A stretch of DNA of 64,000 bases from Caldilineaceae bacterium (GTDB lineage: Bacteria; Chloroflexota; Anaerolineae; Caldilineales; Caldilineaceae): NCBI GenBank assembly GCA_020634755.1, contig JACKBC010000007.1:62001-126000 (forward strand). The letters run 5' to 3'. The notes below the pieces were generated by a model. It saw only the letters and a list, made by a program, of their open reading frames with translations. It was not told the DNA's origin and made no database searches. The position numbers and the translations under genes were made by a program. This document shows, in pieces, positions 35,117 to 44,409 of this stretch. Position 1 is the stretch's first letter, and each line of letters starts with the position of its first letter.

Positions 35117-36124
35117 ATGAAAGAAAAACACGTGCCGCTGCAGCGCTCGCTCAGCTTGCTGCGCCGGCTACAGCGAGGACCAGCAGACAAGGAAACGCTA
35201 GTTGATTTTGTAAGCATCGATTTCGCGTCTGACGCTTATGCTGATGATGGGAGTACGCGCAGTCGCCGTCTTTTTGAAAATGACCTGCTGCGGCTGCGCG
35301 AATTGGGCATGGATTATGAACACGAACGCAAGAGCGGTGAATATAGTTTTCGCACCTTTGGTAGTTTTAGCCCGCTCTGTCTGACCGATGCTGAATTGGC
35401 AACAGTGGCGTTTTTGGCCGAGAGCTTTCAGGGGGATGCCCCCAATAGTGCCGGTGTGCAACAGCTTCTGCGGCGCATTCTGGATCTGTTGCCGGCCAAT
35501 CAGCAAGAAGAGGTGGTGGGGCGCCGGCAACGACTGCGCATGGACCTGCAACGACGCAGTACCCAGGCGATTCCACGCAAGGTGCAGATGGCCATTGAAC
35601 GGACCGTTGGGCGACAGCAGTTACGTTTTGCTTATCTTTCACCCAACCAGGCTGATGCCGCCGCGCGCATACATACAGTGGAACCGTGGGAATACGTTTT
35701 TGATACGGCGCGCGGGCATTACTATTTGGAGGCGTATCGTCGCTCTGTAGAGGGACCATATGGGTTGTGGAAAGAAGGGCAGTGGCAGCGTTATCGGCCC
35801 GAACGCATAGATCCGGCAAGCGTTCAGGTGCTGCCAGATCGCTTGCCGCCCACGCCACCCAAGCGCCCGCGTCATCCGCTGGAATATTGGTTGGCGCCAG
35901 AGATCGCGCGGCTGGGCCAGATCACGCGCCACTTCGGCGACATGGCGATTCACGAAACTGATGGTGAGGGCTGGGTACGCGTGACGGCCACCACGGACAA
36001 CCTCTTCTTGGCCGTGCGCCAATTGCTGCACTATGGCCCCAATTGCCGGGTAACGGGAGATGCCGAGGCTCGGCGGGAGATGGCAACGTTGGTGGCCAAG
36101 ATGGCCGAGGCGTATGGAAGTTAA
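35117..36124 (+). CDS. WYL-domain transcriptional regulator
   Basis: A 335-residue regulator with an N-terminal HTH (residues ~5-75, LQRSLSLLRRLQRGPADKET through LLRLRELGM) and a WYL domain (residues ~155-235). The ligand-binding strand pattern is LRFAYLSPNQ and VEPWEYVFDTARGHYYLEAY. A C-terminal WCX-like extension follows. WYL proteins commonly regulate CRISPR-Cas loci; a WYL repressor of a cyanobacterial I-D locus (sll7009) has been reported. It is 510 bp upstream of cas3' and on the same strand, so it is a candidate regulator of that operon. GGGAGAG lies upstream of the ATG. Confidence 0.9.
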   Translation: MKEKHVPLQRSLSLLRRLQRGPADKETLVDFVSIDFASDAYADDGSTRSRRLFENDLLRLRELGMDYEHERKSGEYSFRTFGSFSPLCLTDAELATVAFLAESFQGDAPNSAGVQQLLRRILDLLPANQQEEVVGRRQRLRMDLQRRSTQAIPRKVQMAIERTVGRQQLRFAYLSPNQADAAARIHTVEPWEYVFDTARGHYYLEAYRRSVEGPYGLWKEGQWQRYRPERIDPASVQVLPDRLPPTPPKRPRHPLEYWLAPEIARLGQITRHFGDMAIHETDGEGWVRVTATTDNLFLAVRQLLHYGPNCRVTGDAEARREMATLVAKMAEAYGS

Positions 36125-36405
36125 CGTGTGGCCTGGATGAGTTTCTCTTGCAGCCAAAGATTTATCAGCGTTTGAGTGGAGATGCCTTGCTGTTTGGCAA
36201 CTGCGTGCAGTTGGGTGGCCAGATCTTTGGCCATGGCGTAACTACGCATGGGTTGCGGCGGTAGGTTGATCTCAAAGGAGACCTCTTCCATGAGGTCTTC
36301 GTAGTCGGCTGTGCTATGGGTATCCCAAAATTCGCCGGCTTCTGCAAGGGAAGAAAATTCGTCGGGAATGGGGTCGCGTTGGGATGTGATTGGGTTATTT
36401 GCCAT
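36121..36405 (-). CDS. CopG-like antitoxin without visible toxin
   Basis: A 94-residue protein with the CopG_antitoxin pattern PDEFSSLAEAGEFWDTHSTADY at residues ~14-36. A C-terminal ribbon-helix-helix-like part follows (RSYAMAKDLATQLHAVAKQQ, then ISTQTLINLWLQEKL). The start is the ATG at 36405; the frame is open back to 36498. Such antitoxins normally follow a BrnT-type toxin gene, but the 230 bp upstream to cas3' hold none on either strand. The stop codon overlaps the WYL stop in convergent orientation. It is probably an orphan left from a toxin-antitoxin pair. Confidence 0.75.
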   Translation of the reverse strand: MANNPITSQRDPIPDEFSSLAEAGEFWDTHSTADYEDLMEEVSFEINLPPQPMRSYAMAKDLATQLHAVAKQQGISTQTLINLWLQEKLIQATR

Positions 36406-36635
36406 AGTTTTTGCTTTTTCTGGGTATTGAACTACGAGTTGATGCATTGTACCACATGGAACTGGCTTCATTAGAGAGTGAGTTATTTCGGATTTCACAT
36501 CTTTTCGATGTTTGGTTGATGAATAAAATTATAGACATTGGGGAGATCATTCATAGGAACTCCCCGTTAAAATGGGGTAATGATGTGCGAGAATAAAGAT
36601 AGTGAGAATTTGAATGGAGCTGTTGAGGAGTGACT

Positions 36636-38771
36636 ATGCAGATTTATACACTACCAGTTTATTCCAAGTTGGCAGAGAGCGTGCCGTTGGAATTGGCTAA
36701 GAAGTTACCTAAAACTTGGCAATTATCGCAACATCAGGTGGAAACCTATCAAGCGCTGATTGATCTGCAAGGACCGGATGTTATTTTCAACACCGCCATG
36801 ACGGGTGACGGCAAAAGTTTGGCTGGGCAACTTGGCGCGCTAATATCAACGCGTCCGTATACACTTTTTGGCATGTATCCAACCAATGAACTCATCCGTG
36901 ACCAACTTCGCCAGACGGAAGCGACCTGGGCGCAATGGCAGAAAGAGCCATTTATCAGATCAGTGGATAGCCACGTGATCGATCAGCAGATGGATGGAGA
37001 CAATTTTCGGCAACGTGGTGAGGCATTACTGAGTATACTTGGCAGCAGCGACCTAATTCTTACCAACCCCGATATCTTCCACTACATTATGCAACTGTTC
37101 TATCGACGTGGTGGAAACCAGGCAGATGCAACGGATAAAATCATCGGTCCCTTAGTAGATCAATTTGATCAGTTCACATTTGACGAATTTCACGTTTTTG
37201 AGACACCGCAAGTCATTAGCGTGATGAATGCTGTTTTGTTGATTTTGGAGATGACAAAAGGGCAAAAACGCCGGTTCTTATTTCAATCGGCCACACCGGG
37301 CGGGTTGATGCTGAAGTATCTGGAACGTGCGGGCATCCGCTTTCAAGTTGTGCAGGGGAAGTATCAGCATGCACAACTTAACCCTGACCCTAAGGCATGG
37401 CGGCCTATTTTGGGTGGGAGCGAGCTCGCCTTTTCAAGCGATATGATGGAAGAATGGATCGAGAAACACGTAGATGATATTTTGCTGCCATTCTTTATTC
37501 AAAACAGGCCCCATGCGAAAGGTGCTATCATTGTCAATAGTGTTGCTTTGGCAAAGCGGCTGGTTGCCAGATTGAAGCCATTATTTCAAAGGCATGAACT
37601 GACCGTGGGCGAAAATACCGGGCTAACGAGCCGTAGTCAGCGGATGGATTCTTATCAAGCCGATCTCCTTATCGGCACGAGCACGGTTGATATGGGGGTT
37701 GACTTTCGCATCAATTTTCTGCTTTTTGAAAGTCGCGATGCTGGATCCTTTCTGCAAAGGCTCGGTCGGTTAGGGCGGCATGAAGGTTATGAACGCGATG
37801 GGCGCGAGATATCGTTTAAGAAGCAGTTCAAAGCTTATGCGTTGCTGCCGGCGTGGATTCTCGCGCGGCTCTTTGAGCCTGATGGCCAAGCGCCCCCCTT
37901 GCTTGAAGATGGTATGGAAACGGATCGCGAACAGCTGACATCCGCAATTGAGAGCGCCTTTCCACCAACGGCCGAATTTGAACACTATGCCCGTTACTGG
38001 GGCGGATTACAGTCAGCCAGGGTATGGGTAGGGCTTAAGCAATATCTTGTGCGCGGCGCCTATGCCGATCTGCGCCAACGCTTAGGGGAGCAATACAATG
38101 CCACCTTCAATATTGATATTGACAAACAGATTGGCACGTTAAAACGTCTTGCCGAAACCCAAAAACCGCTTGCAGAGGAAGCGATAGCCTTTCGGGGCGG
38201 TAGCTATTTTACCTGCGGGATTTTGGATATGACCGAAGTTGGTGCAGATCGGATTAAGACTTATGACCTTTTTTCTTTGCTTGCGAATGCTAACCTTGGA
38301 CCATTATCTGCGGAAGAGTATCAGCAGGCTATTACAGATACCGGCCTGGCATGGAAACCTTTTGAGCGCCAGAATCCAGTTGCCTTTTTTCGACTTTTTG
38401 GCTTTCGGGATGAACGCACCAATGTCAAAGTAAAGCTGCAACGGGATCTACTGCTTTGGGGAGCGGATCGCTTTGGTGTTGCCAGCGTGGTCAAGGGCAT
38501 CACAATCGATGCAGACGGCATTCCAGAATTGAATAGGATTAACCGCGCGCTTCAGCGCCTAGAGTTTCCTGCCTTGATCTGTTTGGGAGTGGAGAATCAC
38601 CCACTTGAAATAAAACGACGGTTACGGTTGCCTATGCTCTTTCCGATTCATGAATTTGAAAGTAGAGATAGAGTGGTTGGCAGTATCGCATTTGGCAGAT
38701 CTGCACTGCTACTGGATGTCGCATTAAAACATCGAAATGTGGATACAGGGGGGAGCGCAATCTATTGTTGA
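36636..38771 (+). CDS. cas3: Type I-D CRISPR helicase Cas3' (no HD domain)
   Basis: A 711-residue superfamily 2 helicase that unwinds and translocates along target DNA after Cascade binding. Motif I is TGDGKS near residues 55-60. Motif II is DEFH near 183 in place of DEAH or DEVH. Helicase domain 2 contains GTSTVDMGVDF and QRLGRLGRHEGY (motif VI). There is no HD nuclease; in type I-D that activity resides in Cas10d, which follows 3 bp after the stop. The ATG at 36636 follows GAGGAG; a GTG two codons earlier is the only alternative. First gene of the cas operon. Confidence 0.93.
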   Translation: MQIYTLPVYSKLAESVPLELAKKLPKTWQLSQHQVETYQALIDLQGPDVIFNTAMTGDGKSLAGQLGALISTRPYTLFGMYPTNELIRDQLRQTEATWAQWQKEPFIRSVDSHVIDQQMDGDNFRQRGEALLSILGSSDLILTNPDIFHYIMQLFYRRGGNQADATDKIIGPLVDQFDQFTFDEFHVFETPQVISVMNAVLLILEMTKGQKRRFLFQSATPGGLMLKYLERAGIRFQVVQGKYQHAQLNPDPKAWRPILGGSELAFSSDMMEEWIEKHVDDILLPFFIQNRPHAKGAIIVNSVALAKRLVARLKPLFQRHELTVGENTGLTSRSQRMDSYQADLLIGTSTVDMGVDFRINFLLFESRDAGSFLQRLGRLGRHEGYERDGREISFKKQFKAYALLPAWILARLFEPDGQAPPLLEDGMETDREQLTSAIESAFPPTAEFEHYARYWGGLQSARVWVGLKQYLVRGAYADLRQRLGEQYNATFNIDIDKQIGTLKRLAETQKPLAEEAIAFRGGSYFTCGILDMTEVGADRIKTYDLFSLLANANLGPLSAEEYQQAITDTGLAWKPFERQNPVAFFRLFGFRDERTNVKVKLQRDLLLWGADRFGVASVVKGITIDADGIPELNRINRALQRLEFPALICLGVENHPLEIKRRLRLPMLFPIHEFESRDRVVGSIAFGRSALLLDVALKHRNVDTGGSAIYC

Positions 38772-38774
38772 AGC

Positions 38775-41700
38775 ATGAAAACTCGTTTCAATTTGGAGAA
38801 AATTATGGATGAAGAATTATTGGATGACTTCGGGCTAGACGAAGAGGATGATGAGGGTGCAACGGACACAGTACCAAACAAGGATAGATCTGCGGAACCC
38901 ATATTCACAACCTTGCTGCGCCGCTCCATCAATCAGCTATGGGGGGATGATCCCGTCATGGTTGATTTTGTCGAACACGTCGCGACGCCACTCTCCATTT
39001 TGCTTGGGCACAAAACCGCCAAGGGTGGCGACTTTGTCATTGAGAAGATGGCGGAAGGCGTTGACGTATCCCGCTATAGCGATGATCAATCAATGCGCGC
39101 TCACCTGATTAATGGGTTGTTTCCTGTTTTGCACATTGCGCATACACTCCACAATTGGGGAGTGCCTACTATGCGCCGATACGACGATGTCGTGCGTAGA
39201 ACCTTTATCGCCGGTTATATTTTGCATGATTGGGTCAAACTACCAGAGGTGGATGACCAACTCGAGGCAATGGGCTTGAGTCATGACACGGTGAATGCGG
39301 CGCAACACCTGGCTGAGGTTGAAGTGATTTTCCGCGCATGGGCTGTGCAGCTCGGTTTGGACCAATTTCTTGAGCCGGTTGGTGGGCTTGAACAATTGCT
39401 CCATGATCTGATTTTTGTTGCCTGCAACACGCAGAAGAAATGGGGGACGCTGCGTAATCTATCCGCACTTCCCGGGCTATATCTGCATGGCACAGAGCGG
39501 AGTTTGGCGGAAAGATTGAGTCGCCTGGCTGATTATTTGGCCTATGTGGGGCGTGACCCGCGGCAAACTGTTAACGATCGATACATTCATCAGGAGATCA
39601 GCAGTCTGAGCGACCAGAATGCCCATCTCATCTATCATCATGTGGCTGAATTGCGCGGGGTCGTGACCAACTTGATCAACAATGCTGCGCTAAACGCATG
39701 TCAAAATGAATCAACGATACCTATTCTCTATGCACCAAGTGGTGTGGTCTATCTTGCCAGGACAGGCGCGACATACGATCTTAATCTGGAGCAGATTGGC
39801 CAGGATGTGATTGACGGCATTCGCCGAACCGCACAGCGCGTCTTAAATAACAATCTAACCGGCTTTAACCGCGATGGCAAAGGGCTCAAATATGCCGAAT
39901 ATTACGAACTCTTTTTTGAGCCGATCCAGATGTTCGACGTAGGCGCACGGGCAACGTTCAAGATTATTCACGATGGCAAGGCGCCCTCATCCGGTAAACG
40001 CTTTGCGAAAATGCGAGACAGCGGCTGGATGAACGATGATGTAGACCTGGATTTGCCTGATACGCCCCAAGTGGATCAGCTTGCCGAATGGTGCTATTTC
40101 GTCGAAAAGCTAACACGTGATCTGCCGGGCGATCTAGATGCTGCAAGGATTTTGTTGCCGGCAATGGGATTGGAGCATTTGACTGAACAATTTGATGCCG
40201 TTCCGCGAGATGTACGGGCCGGTGGCGTTGGCTATCATTGGTATTTTGCGGCCGGACACTTCATCAAACAGAACCCCAAACTTGACCCCGTGCAGGTTCG
40301 TGAAGTCATTGAGGGCTTTGCCTACCAGATGGGTCTGGCTGTTAAAGCAGTGAATGATGCTCATCAAACGGCTGCAATAGATGCCGACGCAAAAGAAGAT
40401 GGCTTTGCAGATTTACGTGCGTATATCAAGCAAATGCTGACCTTTAGTGTAATACCAGTTGAGATTGAAACACTGGCAGACGAAAACCAGACAAATACCG
40501 AGCATTTTGTAAAAGAGTTAGATCGATACACCAACGCCAAAAAGCGCGGGCGTGGTACGACATCGCTCTGTTCGCTCTGTTCTTCACCGTTTGAAGTCAC
40601 AAAACAGAAAGAGGCCGCGGTGCTCTTTTCGCCCCAGGTCTATAGCAATAAATTATCGTTGCATGGCTCCAATGGACTGCGCGATATCTGTTCTATTTGC
40701 GGCCTCGAAACAATGCTGCGCCAGTTACTCATGAACCGGTCAAATGCCAGTGGTGGTCGTTTTGAGGGTAGGCGAATCCGCTATCTCTATTTCTATCCAG
40801 CCTACTTCTTTACACCTGAAACGATGACCGTTTTTCGGTTCATCCATGACCGATTACGCCGCCTAAGCTTTACTGAACTGCGCAAACAGTTAGTATCCGA
40901 AGATAATGACAGCGTCGCTGTCCAACTTGGCCCAGATGTATGGCAACAGTTGGAAGATCTGCTGTTGATTCCCGAAGAGGATTATGATCCGGCAGAGGAT
41001 CGGTATCTACGCATGCAATTTCCCAGTACCGAGCCGATTACCTTTTATTTTCTGGGAGTGCCACCACCTGGGCGCGATAGCAAGGAGGCCGAAGCATGGG
41101 TTCATCCCGCCTTTCTATCATTGCTTTTGCCGCTCTGTGTTGATGTGAAGGTGGTGGCGAGTGAGTCACCTATGCCGCTATTAAATGAAGCCAATGAGAT
41201 GCCCGAGACCGTGTTGTTGGATGGCGCCCATGCCGCCATCGGCTATCTTGCGCAAAAAGAACGACTCAACTTGGATCAGGTGTTGCCAACATTGAAAAGA
41301 CTAGCTACGGGCTATCTGATCCATATGGATGGTAATAGCACAGCGGGTTCCGGTGGGTACGACTACCGGTGGCAAGACATCCCGACCTTAGCTCGGCATC
41401 TATCTGAATCGTCCTTATATGCATTTCACTACTTGAAGAAGTGGCAAAGACGAGTTGGATTGGATGGTATTCCAGGATCGAAAGCAAAGTTGTATTTAGC
41501 ATACGAAGCCAATATCAGTAATGGAGGGGAGGATGAAATGAGCCACGCAAGAATATTGACTGAACTTTATCGCCAATTTTATCGAGCCGGCAAAATGAAC
41601 TCAAATAGTGTTTTGCGTCCGATCAGCGTTGCTGCAAGCGCAATACTCACCGCGGATAAGCGTCTCTTTGGCGATAAAGAAAGCCTAACCGAAGTGGTGC

Positions 41701-41981
41701 TGGGTGAACTGAGTAGCTTTATGGAGCGTGTCCAACAAGATCGAGCGGACGGCCGGTTAGCGCCAGGGAGTGACTATGCATCGCGGGCGGACGCAATGCA
41801 ACGGTTTGCTGAGTACTTTGTTGGGACCCTGTACTTTGATCTATTTCGCGGTGATGTTAGCGCATTACGTGGTAAACAGCTCAATTTGTTGAAGAATGCC
41901 TGTGAGGTTGTTTACCGAGGATTAGATGCTGATTACTGGGCCGAACGAAAACAGGCTGAAGAAAGCACGCAGGCTGTATAA
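38775..41981 (+). CDS. cas10d: Type I-D large subunit Cas10d (Csc3) with HD nuclease
   Basis: A 1068-residue large subunit of the I-D effector. An N-terminal HD nuclease domain carries LHDWVKLP near residues 149-156 and further His residues upstream (LHIAHTLHNWG). A zinc-finger-like pair CSLC (near 598) and CSIC (near 639) precedes the degenerate palm region. The helical C-terminus (residues ~922-1068) corresponds to the small subunit. An ATG at 38805 with GGAG upstream is an equally good start. Cas10d combines PAM recognition and DNA cleavage with Cas3'. It lacks the GGDD cyclase motif, as expected for type I-D. Confidence 0.93.
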   Translation: MKTRFNLEKIMDEELLDDFGLDEEDDEGATDTVPNKDRSAEPIFTTLLRRSINQLWGDDPVMVDFVEHVATPLSILLGHKTAKGGDFVIEKMAEGVDVSRYSDDQSMRAHLINGLFPVLHIAHTLHNWGVPTMRRYDDVVRRTFIAGYILHDWVKLPEVDDQLEAMGLSHDTVNAAQHLAEVEVIFRAWAVQLGLDQFLEPVGGLEQLLHDLIFVACNTQKKWGTLRNLSALPGLYLHGTERSLAERLSRLADYLAYVGRDPRQTVNDRYIHQEISSLSDQNAHLIYHHVAELRGVVTNLINNAALNACQNESTIPILYAPSGVVYLARTGATYDLNLEQIGQDVIDGIRRTAQRVLNNNLTGFNRDGKGLKYAEYYELFFEPIQMFDVGARATFKIIHDGKAPSSGKRFAKMRDSGWMNDDVDLDLPDTPQVDQLAEWCYFVEKLTRDLPGDLDAARILLPAMGLEHLTEQFDAVPRDVRAGGVGYHWYFAAGHFIKQNPKLDPVQVREVIEGFAYQMGLAVKAVNDAHQTAAIDADAKEDGFADLRAYIKQMLTFSVIPVEIETLADENQTNTEHFVKELDRYTNAKKRGRGTTSLCSLCSSPFEVTKQKEAAVLFSPQVYSNKLSLHGSNGLRDICSICGLETMLRQLLMNRSNASGGRFEGRRIRYLYFYPAYFFTPETMTVFRFIHDRLRRLSFTELRKQLVSEDNDSVAVQLGPDVWQQLEDLLLIPEEDYDPAEDRYLRMQFPSTEPITFYFLGVPPPGRDSKEAEAWVHPAFLSLLLPLCVDVKVVASESPMPLLNEANEMPETVLLDGAHAAIGYLAQKERLNLDQVLPTLKRLATGYLIHMDGNSTAGSGGYDYRWQDIPTLARHLSESSLYAFHYLKKWQRRVGLDGIPGSKAKLYLAYEANISNGGEDEMSHARILTELYRQFYRAGKMNSNSVLRPISVAASAILTADKRLFGDKESLTEVVLGELSSFMERVQQDRADGRLAPGSDYASRADAMQRFAEYFVGTLYFDLFRGDVSALRGKQLNLLKNACEVVYRGLDADYWAERKQAEESTQAV
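41538..41981 (+). CDS. cas11d: Internal translation product: small subunit Cas11d
   Basis: Within the 3' end of cas10d an ATG at 41538 is in frame and preceded, 5 nt away, by GGAGGGGAGG (41523-41532), the strongest ribosome-binding site in the locus. The product would be 147 residues, beginning MSHARILTELYRQFYRAGK, all-helical and basic. In characterised type I-D systems the small subunit Cas11d is made from an internal start in the cas10d gene. Position, size and helical content agree here. The nearby ATG at 41533 is out of frame. Confidence 0.8.
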   Translation: MSHARILTELYRQFYRAGKMNSNSVLRPISVAASAILTADKRLFGDKESLTEVVLGELSSFMERVQQDRADGRLAPGSDYASRADAMQRFAEYFVGTLYFDLFRGDVSALRGKQLNLLKNACEVVYRGLDADYWAERKQAEESTQAV

Positions 41982-42110
41982 CCTTTGCAAACACAATCAT
42001 AATTCGCTCATCAGATGGAATTGTGCAAACACATTAATTTACCACTGGTGAAATCATTGGTTTGCGCAATTCTCTTAGATGAGCTGCATAATTTAATTTT
42101 GGAGGTCAAA

Positions 42111-43142
42111 ATGAATGTACTAAAGAGCGAACTTTTTCCGATGCAAGTTCCACCAAAACCATCGGGCAACTACGCACACATTGTCATGCTGCGTTTGACC
42201 GAAAGCTATCCGCTTTTTCAAACCGATGGGGAACTTAACACGGCTCGTGTTAGCGCGGGCGCCGCCAATGGTGAGATTATCACTCGTCTGACTATGTTCA
42301 AGCGGAAGCAGACGACGCCGGAACGATTGACGGGCCGTGAACTCTTGCGCAAATATGGTTTGATTAGCCCAGAATCTGTAGCCCAAGGGGACAAGCGAGA
42401 AACTGATGCCAATGGTCTGCCAATTGATGAATATAACGTCAGCTTCTGCCAGTGGACACCCGATGCGATTGCTTATGGCTACGCCATTGGCGACAGCGGC
42501 TCAGAACGCAGCAAAGTTCTAAGCGACACCTGCTACTCGATTACAACATATGACGATAGCCATGAAGCGTTTACGCTCAATGCACCCTATGAAAGTGGCA
42601 CGATGAGCCAACGGGGTAGCGTCACCAGCCGCATCAATGAACAAGATCACGTCCAACCACAAGTCATTTTCCCTTCGGTACTCACGACCCGCGATCTGAC
42701 GGCGCCACTCTTTACCTACGTACTCAACAATGTATTACGTACTCGGCGCTACGGTGCGCAGACAACTCGGACAGGGCGGGTCGAAAATCATTTGGTTGCT
42801 ATTGTATTGGCCGATGGTGAGATCTTCAGCAACCTCAAATTTACGCAATGTCTCTATGACTGTTTGCTGGCTGAAGATGCCATTAAATCACCTGATCCGA
42901 TTGATATTCATGTAGCGCTGAGGGCCGCCCAAGGATTAATTCCAGATTTGCTGAAAAATGATGGTGTGGCGATCAAGCAATTGCTCATTGGTGATGAATT
43001 ACAGAATCTTATCAACGAACTGCGTGTGACAACCGCCGATGAGGCAGGGATGAAAGCCCTTTTAGAGGGAGCATTCAACTCAAGTCAAGCCTACCATGAA
43101 GCGTGGTTGGCGCCAGCCTCAAAAAGCTCGAAGAAGAAATAA
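42111..43142 (+). CDS. csc2: Type I-D backbone protein Csc2 (Cas7d)
   Basis: A 343-residue RAMP protein that polymerises along the crRNA. The N-terminal MNVLKSELFPMQVPPKPSGNYAHIVMLRL and the SGTMSQRGSVTSRINEQDHVQPQVIFPSV region (~160-190) are typical of Csc2. The glycine-poor RAMP core ends in KSSKKK. I chose the ATG at 42111, which has TTGGAGGTCAAA upstream. The frame is open back to 42015, but that region is unlike the family. It is followed at 6 bp by csc1. Confidence 0.93.
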   Translation: MNVLKSELFPMQVPPKPSGNYAHIVMLRLTESYPLFQTDGELNTARVSAGAANGEIITRLTMFKRKQTTPERLTGRELLRKYGLISPESVAQGDKRETDANGLPIDEYNVSFCQWTPDAIAYGYAIGDSGSERSKVLSDTCYSITTYDDSHEAFTLNAPYESGTMSQRGSVTSRINEQDHVQPQVIFPSVLTTRDLTAPLFTYVLNNVLRTRRYGAQTTRTGRVENHLVAIVLADGEIFSNLKFTQCLYDCLLAEDAIKSPDPIDIHVALRAAQGLIPDLLKNDGVAIKQLLIGDELQNLINELRVTTADEAGMKALLEGAFNSSQAYHEAWLAPASKSSKKK

Positions 43143-43148
43143 GGGGCA

Positions 43149-43817
43149 ATGTCTATGTTTGTCACCATTTGCCAACTCACGTTACACGAGAATCTTTTCT
43201 ATGCCACACGTGAAATTGGTCGTCTTTATGAAACCGGCCGTTATTTGCACAATTATGGGCTAACCTATGCATTGGGATTTGTGGCTGCACCCTATTTTGC
43301 GGCAACGGCAATCCCGAGGTATGGAGAAGATATGACGACGCTTAATGAGGCAAGGTGCTATGTCACCCCAGCTCGACCGATAGCAGTCAGTTTTGAACTC
43401 AACACGTTCAAATATGCGGACAATCGCTATCGGGTCAAAATGGAATTAGGCAGTCGCAATACGCCCAGTTTCGGACGGGCTAAAGAGTTAGCCGTGGGTA
43501 GCCGTTTTGAATTTGCGATTCTGAGCGAGGAAAAACCTATGCTTCCAGCCTGGGTTCGTTTAGGAAAATGGATGAGCAAAGCGGCGATAGAAGGAATTCA
43601 TGTCGAAGAAGTCGCTCAGGTCCGACGTGGTGACTTCACCGGTGCATTTGCTATCAACCCGCTAGATTTACCCACGGAAACGCACCTGCGTACCTACGAC
43701 CTCATCTCCATGCCGCCCGTCTCTCTCCTCGACCACGCCCATCTCACCGGCCCGCACTATCGCTTGGCAGACGGGCGTTGCGTGCCGGAGGGGTTGGCCT
43801 ATCGGGTTCCGAGATGA
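43149..43817 (+). CDS. csc1: Type I-D protein Csc1 (Cas5d-type of I-D)
   Basis: A 222-residue Cas5-group RAMP protein expected to bind the 5' handle of the crRNA and cap the Csc2 filament. Family features are CQLTLHENLFYATREIGRLYETGRYLHNYGLTYALGF near the N-terminus (residues ~8-45, shown here in parts) and RNTPSFGRAKELAVGSRFEF near 115. A start at 43155 (MFVTIC) is possible. Its 3' end abuts the remnant of a VapC toxin gene on the opposite strand. Confidence 0.92.
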   Translation: MSMFVTICQLTLHENLFYATREIGRLYETGRYLHNYGLTYALGFVAAPYFAATAIPRYGEDMTTLNEARCYVTPARPIAVSFELNTFKYADNRYRVKMELGSRNTPSFGRAKELAVGSRFEFAILSEEKPMLPAWVRLGKWMSKAAIEGIHVEEVAQVRRGDFTGAFAINPLDLPTETHLRTYDLISMPPVSLLDHAHLTGPHYRLADGRCVPEGLAYRVPR

Positions 43818-44009
43818 TGTTGGATTATCTAATGGGACGCGTTGCTTTTCAGCCAGGATGACCAGTTCGGCAATCACTATGGCCGGCATAATAATCTGGT
43901 GGATGTTATGAACGGCATCATCCAATATCTGACGTACTTGGGTGCTCAGACGCATTGAGCCGCCCAGATACCAAGCCAGTGTATGGGGGTTCGCAACATA
44001 GCGAGCCAT
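43818..44009 (-). pseudogene. VapC-like PIN toxin, truncated remnant
   Basis: The ATG at 44009 lies 3 bp after the antitoxin stop, the usual vapBC spacing. About 60 residues of PIN-domain-like sequence are visible (MARYVANPHTLAWYLGGSMR, RQILDDAV, IIMPAIVIAELVILAEKQR), including the first catalytic-type helix and IAELV. The rest of the ~130-residue toxin is missing because the frame runs into antisense csc1 sequence. The toxin is therefore inactive, apparently truncated by the junction with csc1. Confidence 0.75.
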
Positions 44010-44011
44010 TG

Positions 44012-44263
44012 TCAGCAATCTTCGGTTTGCATGATTTCAAGTTGCTGTTCGATGCTGTCATTCCAGATCTGCTTGATATCATCGGCTTTTGTTTCCGCCA
44101 ACGCAGCAAGTTGTGGAAACGCGCCGAATAAGGTACTTTGCGCTAGAAGCTCGTTATCCGATACTGTGATTCTTATCTGTACCCGTGTATTGTCTGACAA
44201 ACTCAACGTGTCTTGAGGGACTAATACACCACCAGCAAATGTTGCCTGTACAATGAGCTCCAT
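44012..44263 (-). CDS. VapB-type antitoxin (DUF104/AF2212-like)
   Basis: An 83-residue protein beginning MELIVQATFAGGVLVPQDTLSL, a pattern of small DUF104-type antitoxins with an N-terminal beta-hairpin dimer. A helical C-terminus (IKQIWNDSIEQQLEIMQ) would wrap the toxin. The ATG follows GGAGACAATA. The partner toxin gene downstream is truncated, so this antitoxin is orphaned within the cas operon, on the opposite strand. It remains intact. Confidence 0.75.
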   Translation of the reverse strand: MELIVQATFAGGVLVPQDTLSLSDNTRVQIRITVSDNELLAQSTLFGAFPQLAALAETKADDIKQIWNDSIEQQLEIMQTEDC

Positions 44264-44409
44264 TATTGTCTCCTTAAAATTTGAAGCAAATCATTGCAAT
44301 GGTGCACCTACTTCCATCCCGCAATTGGGGTTATTACGCTAGTGGAGACAGTGTTATTTTTCTAAACACCAGTATGAATAATTATTGTACTACACGTTTC
44401 AATCAAATC

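Noticed and set aside
36406..36600. A BrnT-like toxin next to the CopG-like antitoxin
   Set aside because: Neither strand of the ~200 bp gives a recognisable toxin and cas3' begins at 36636, leaving no room for one.
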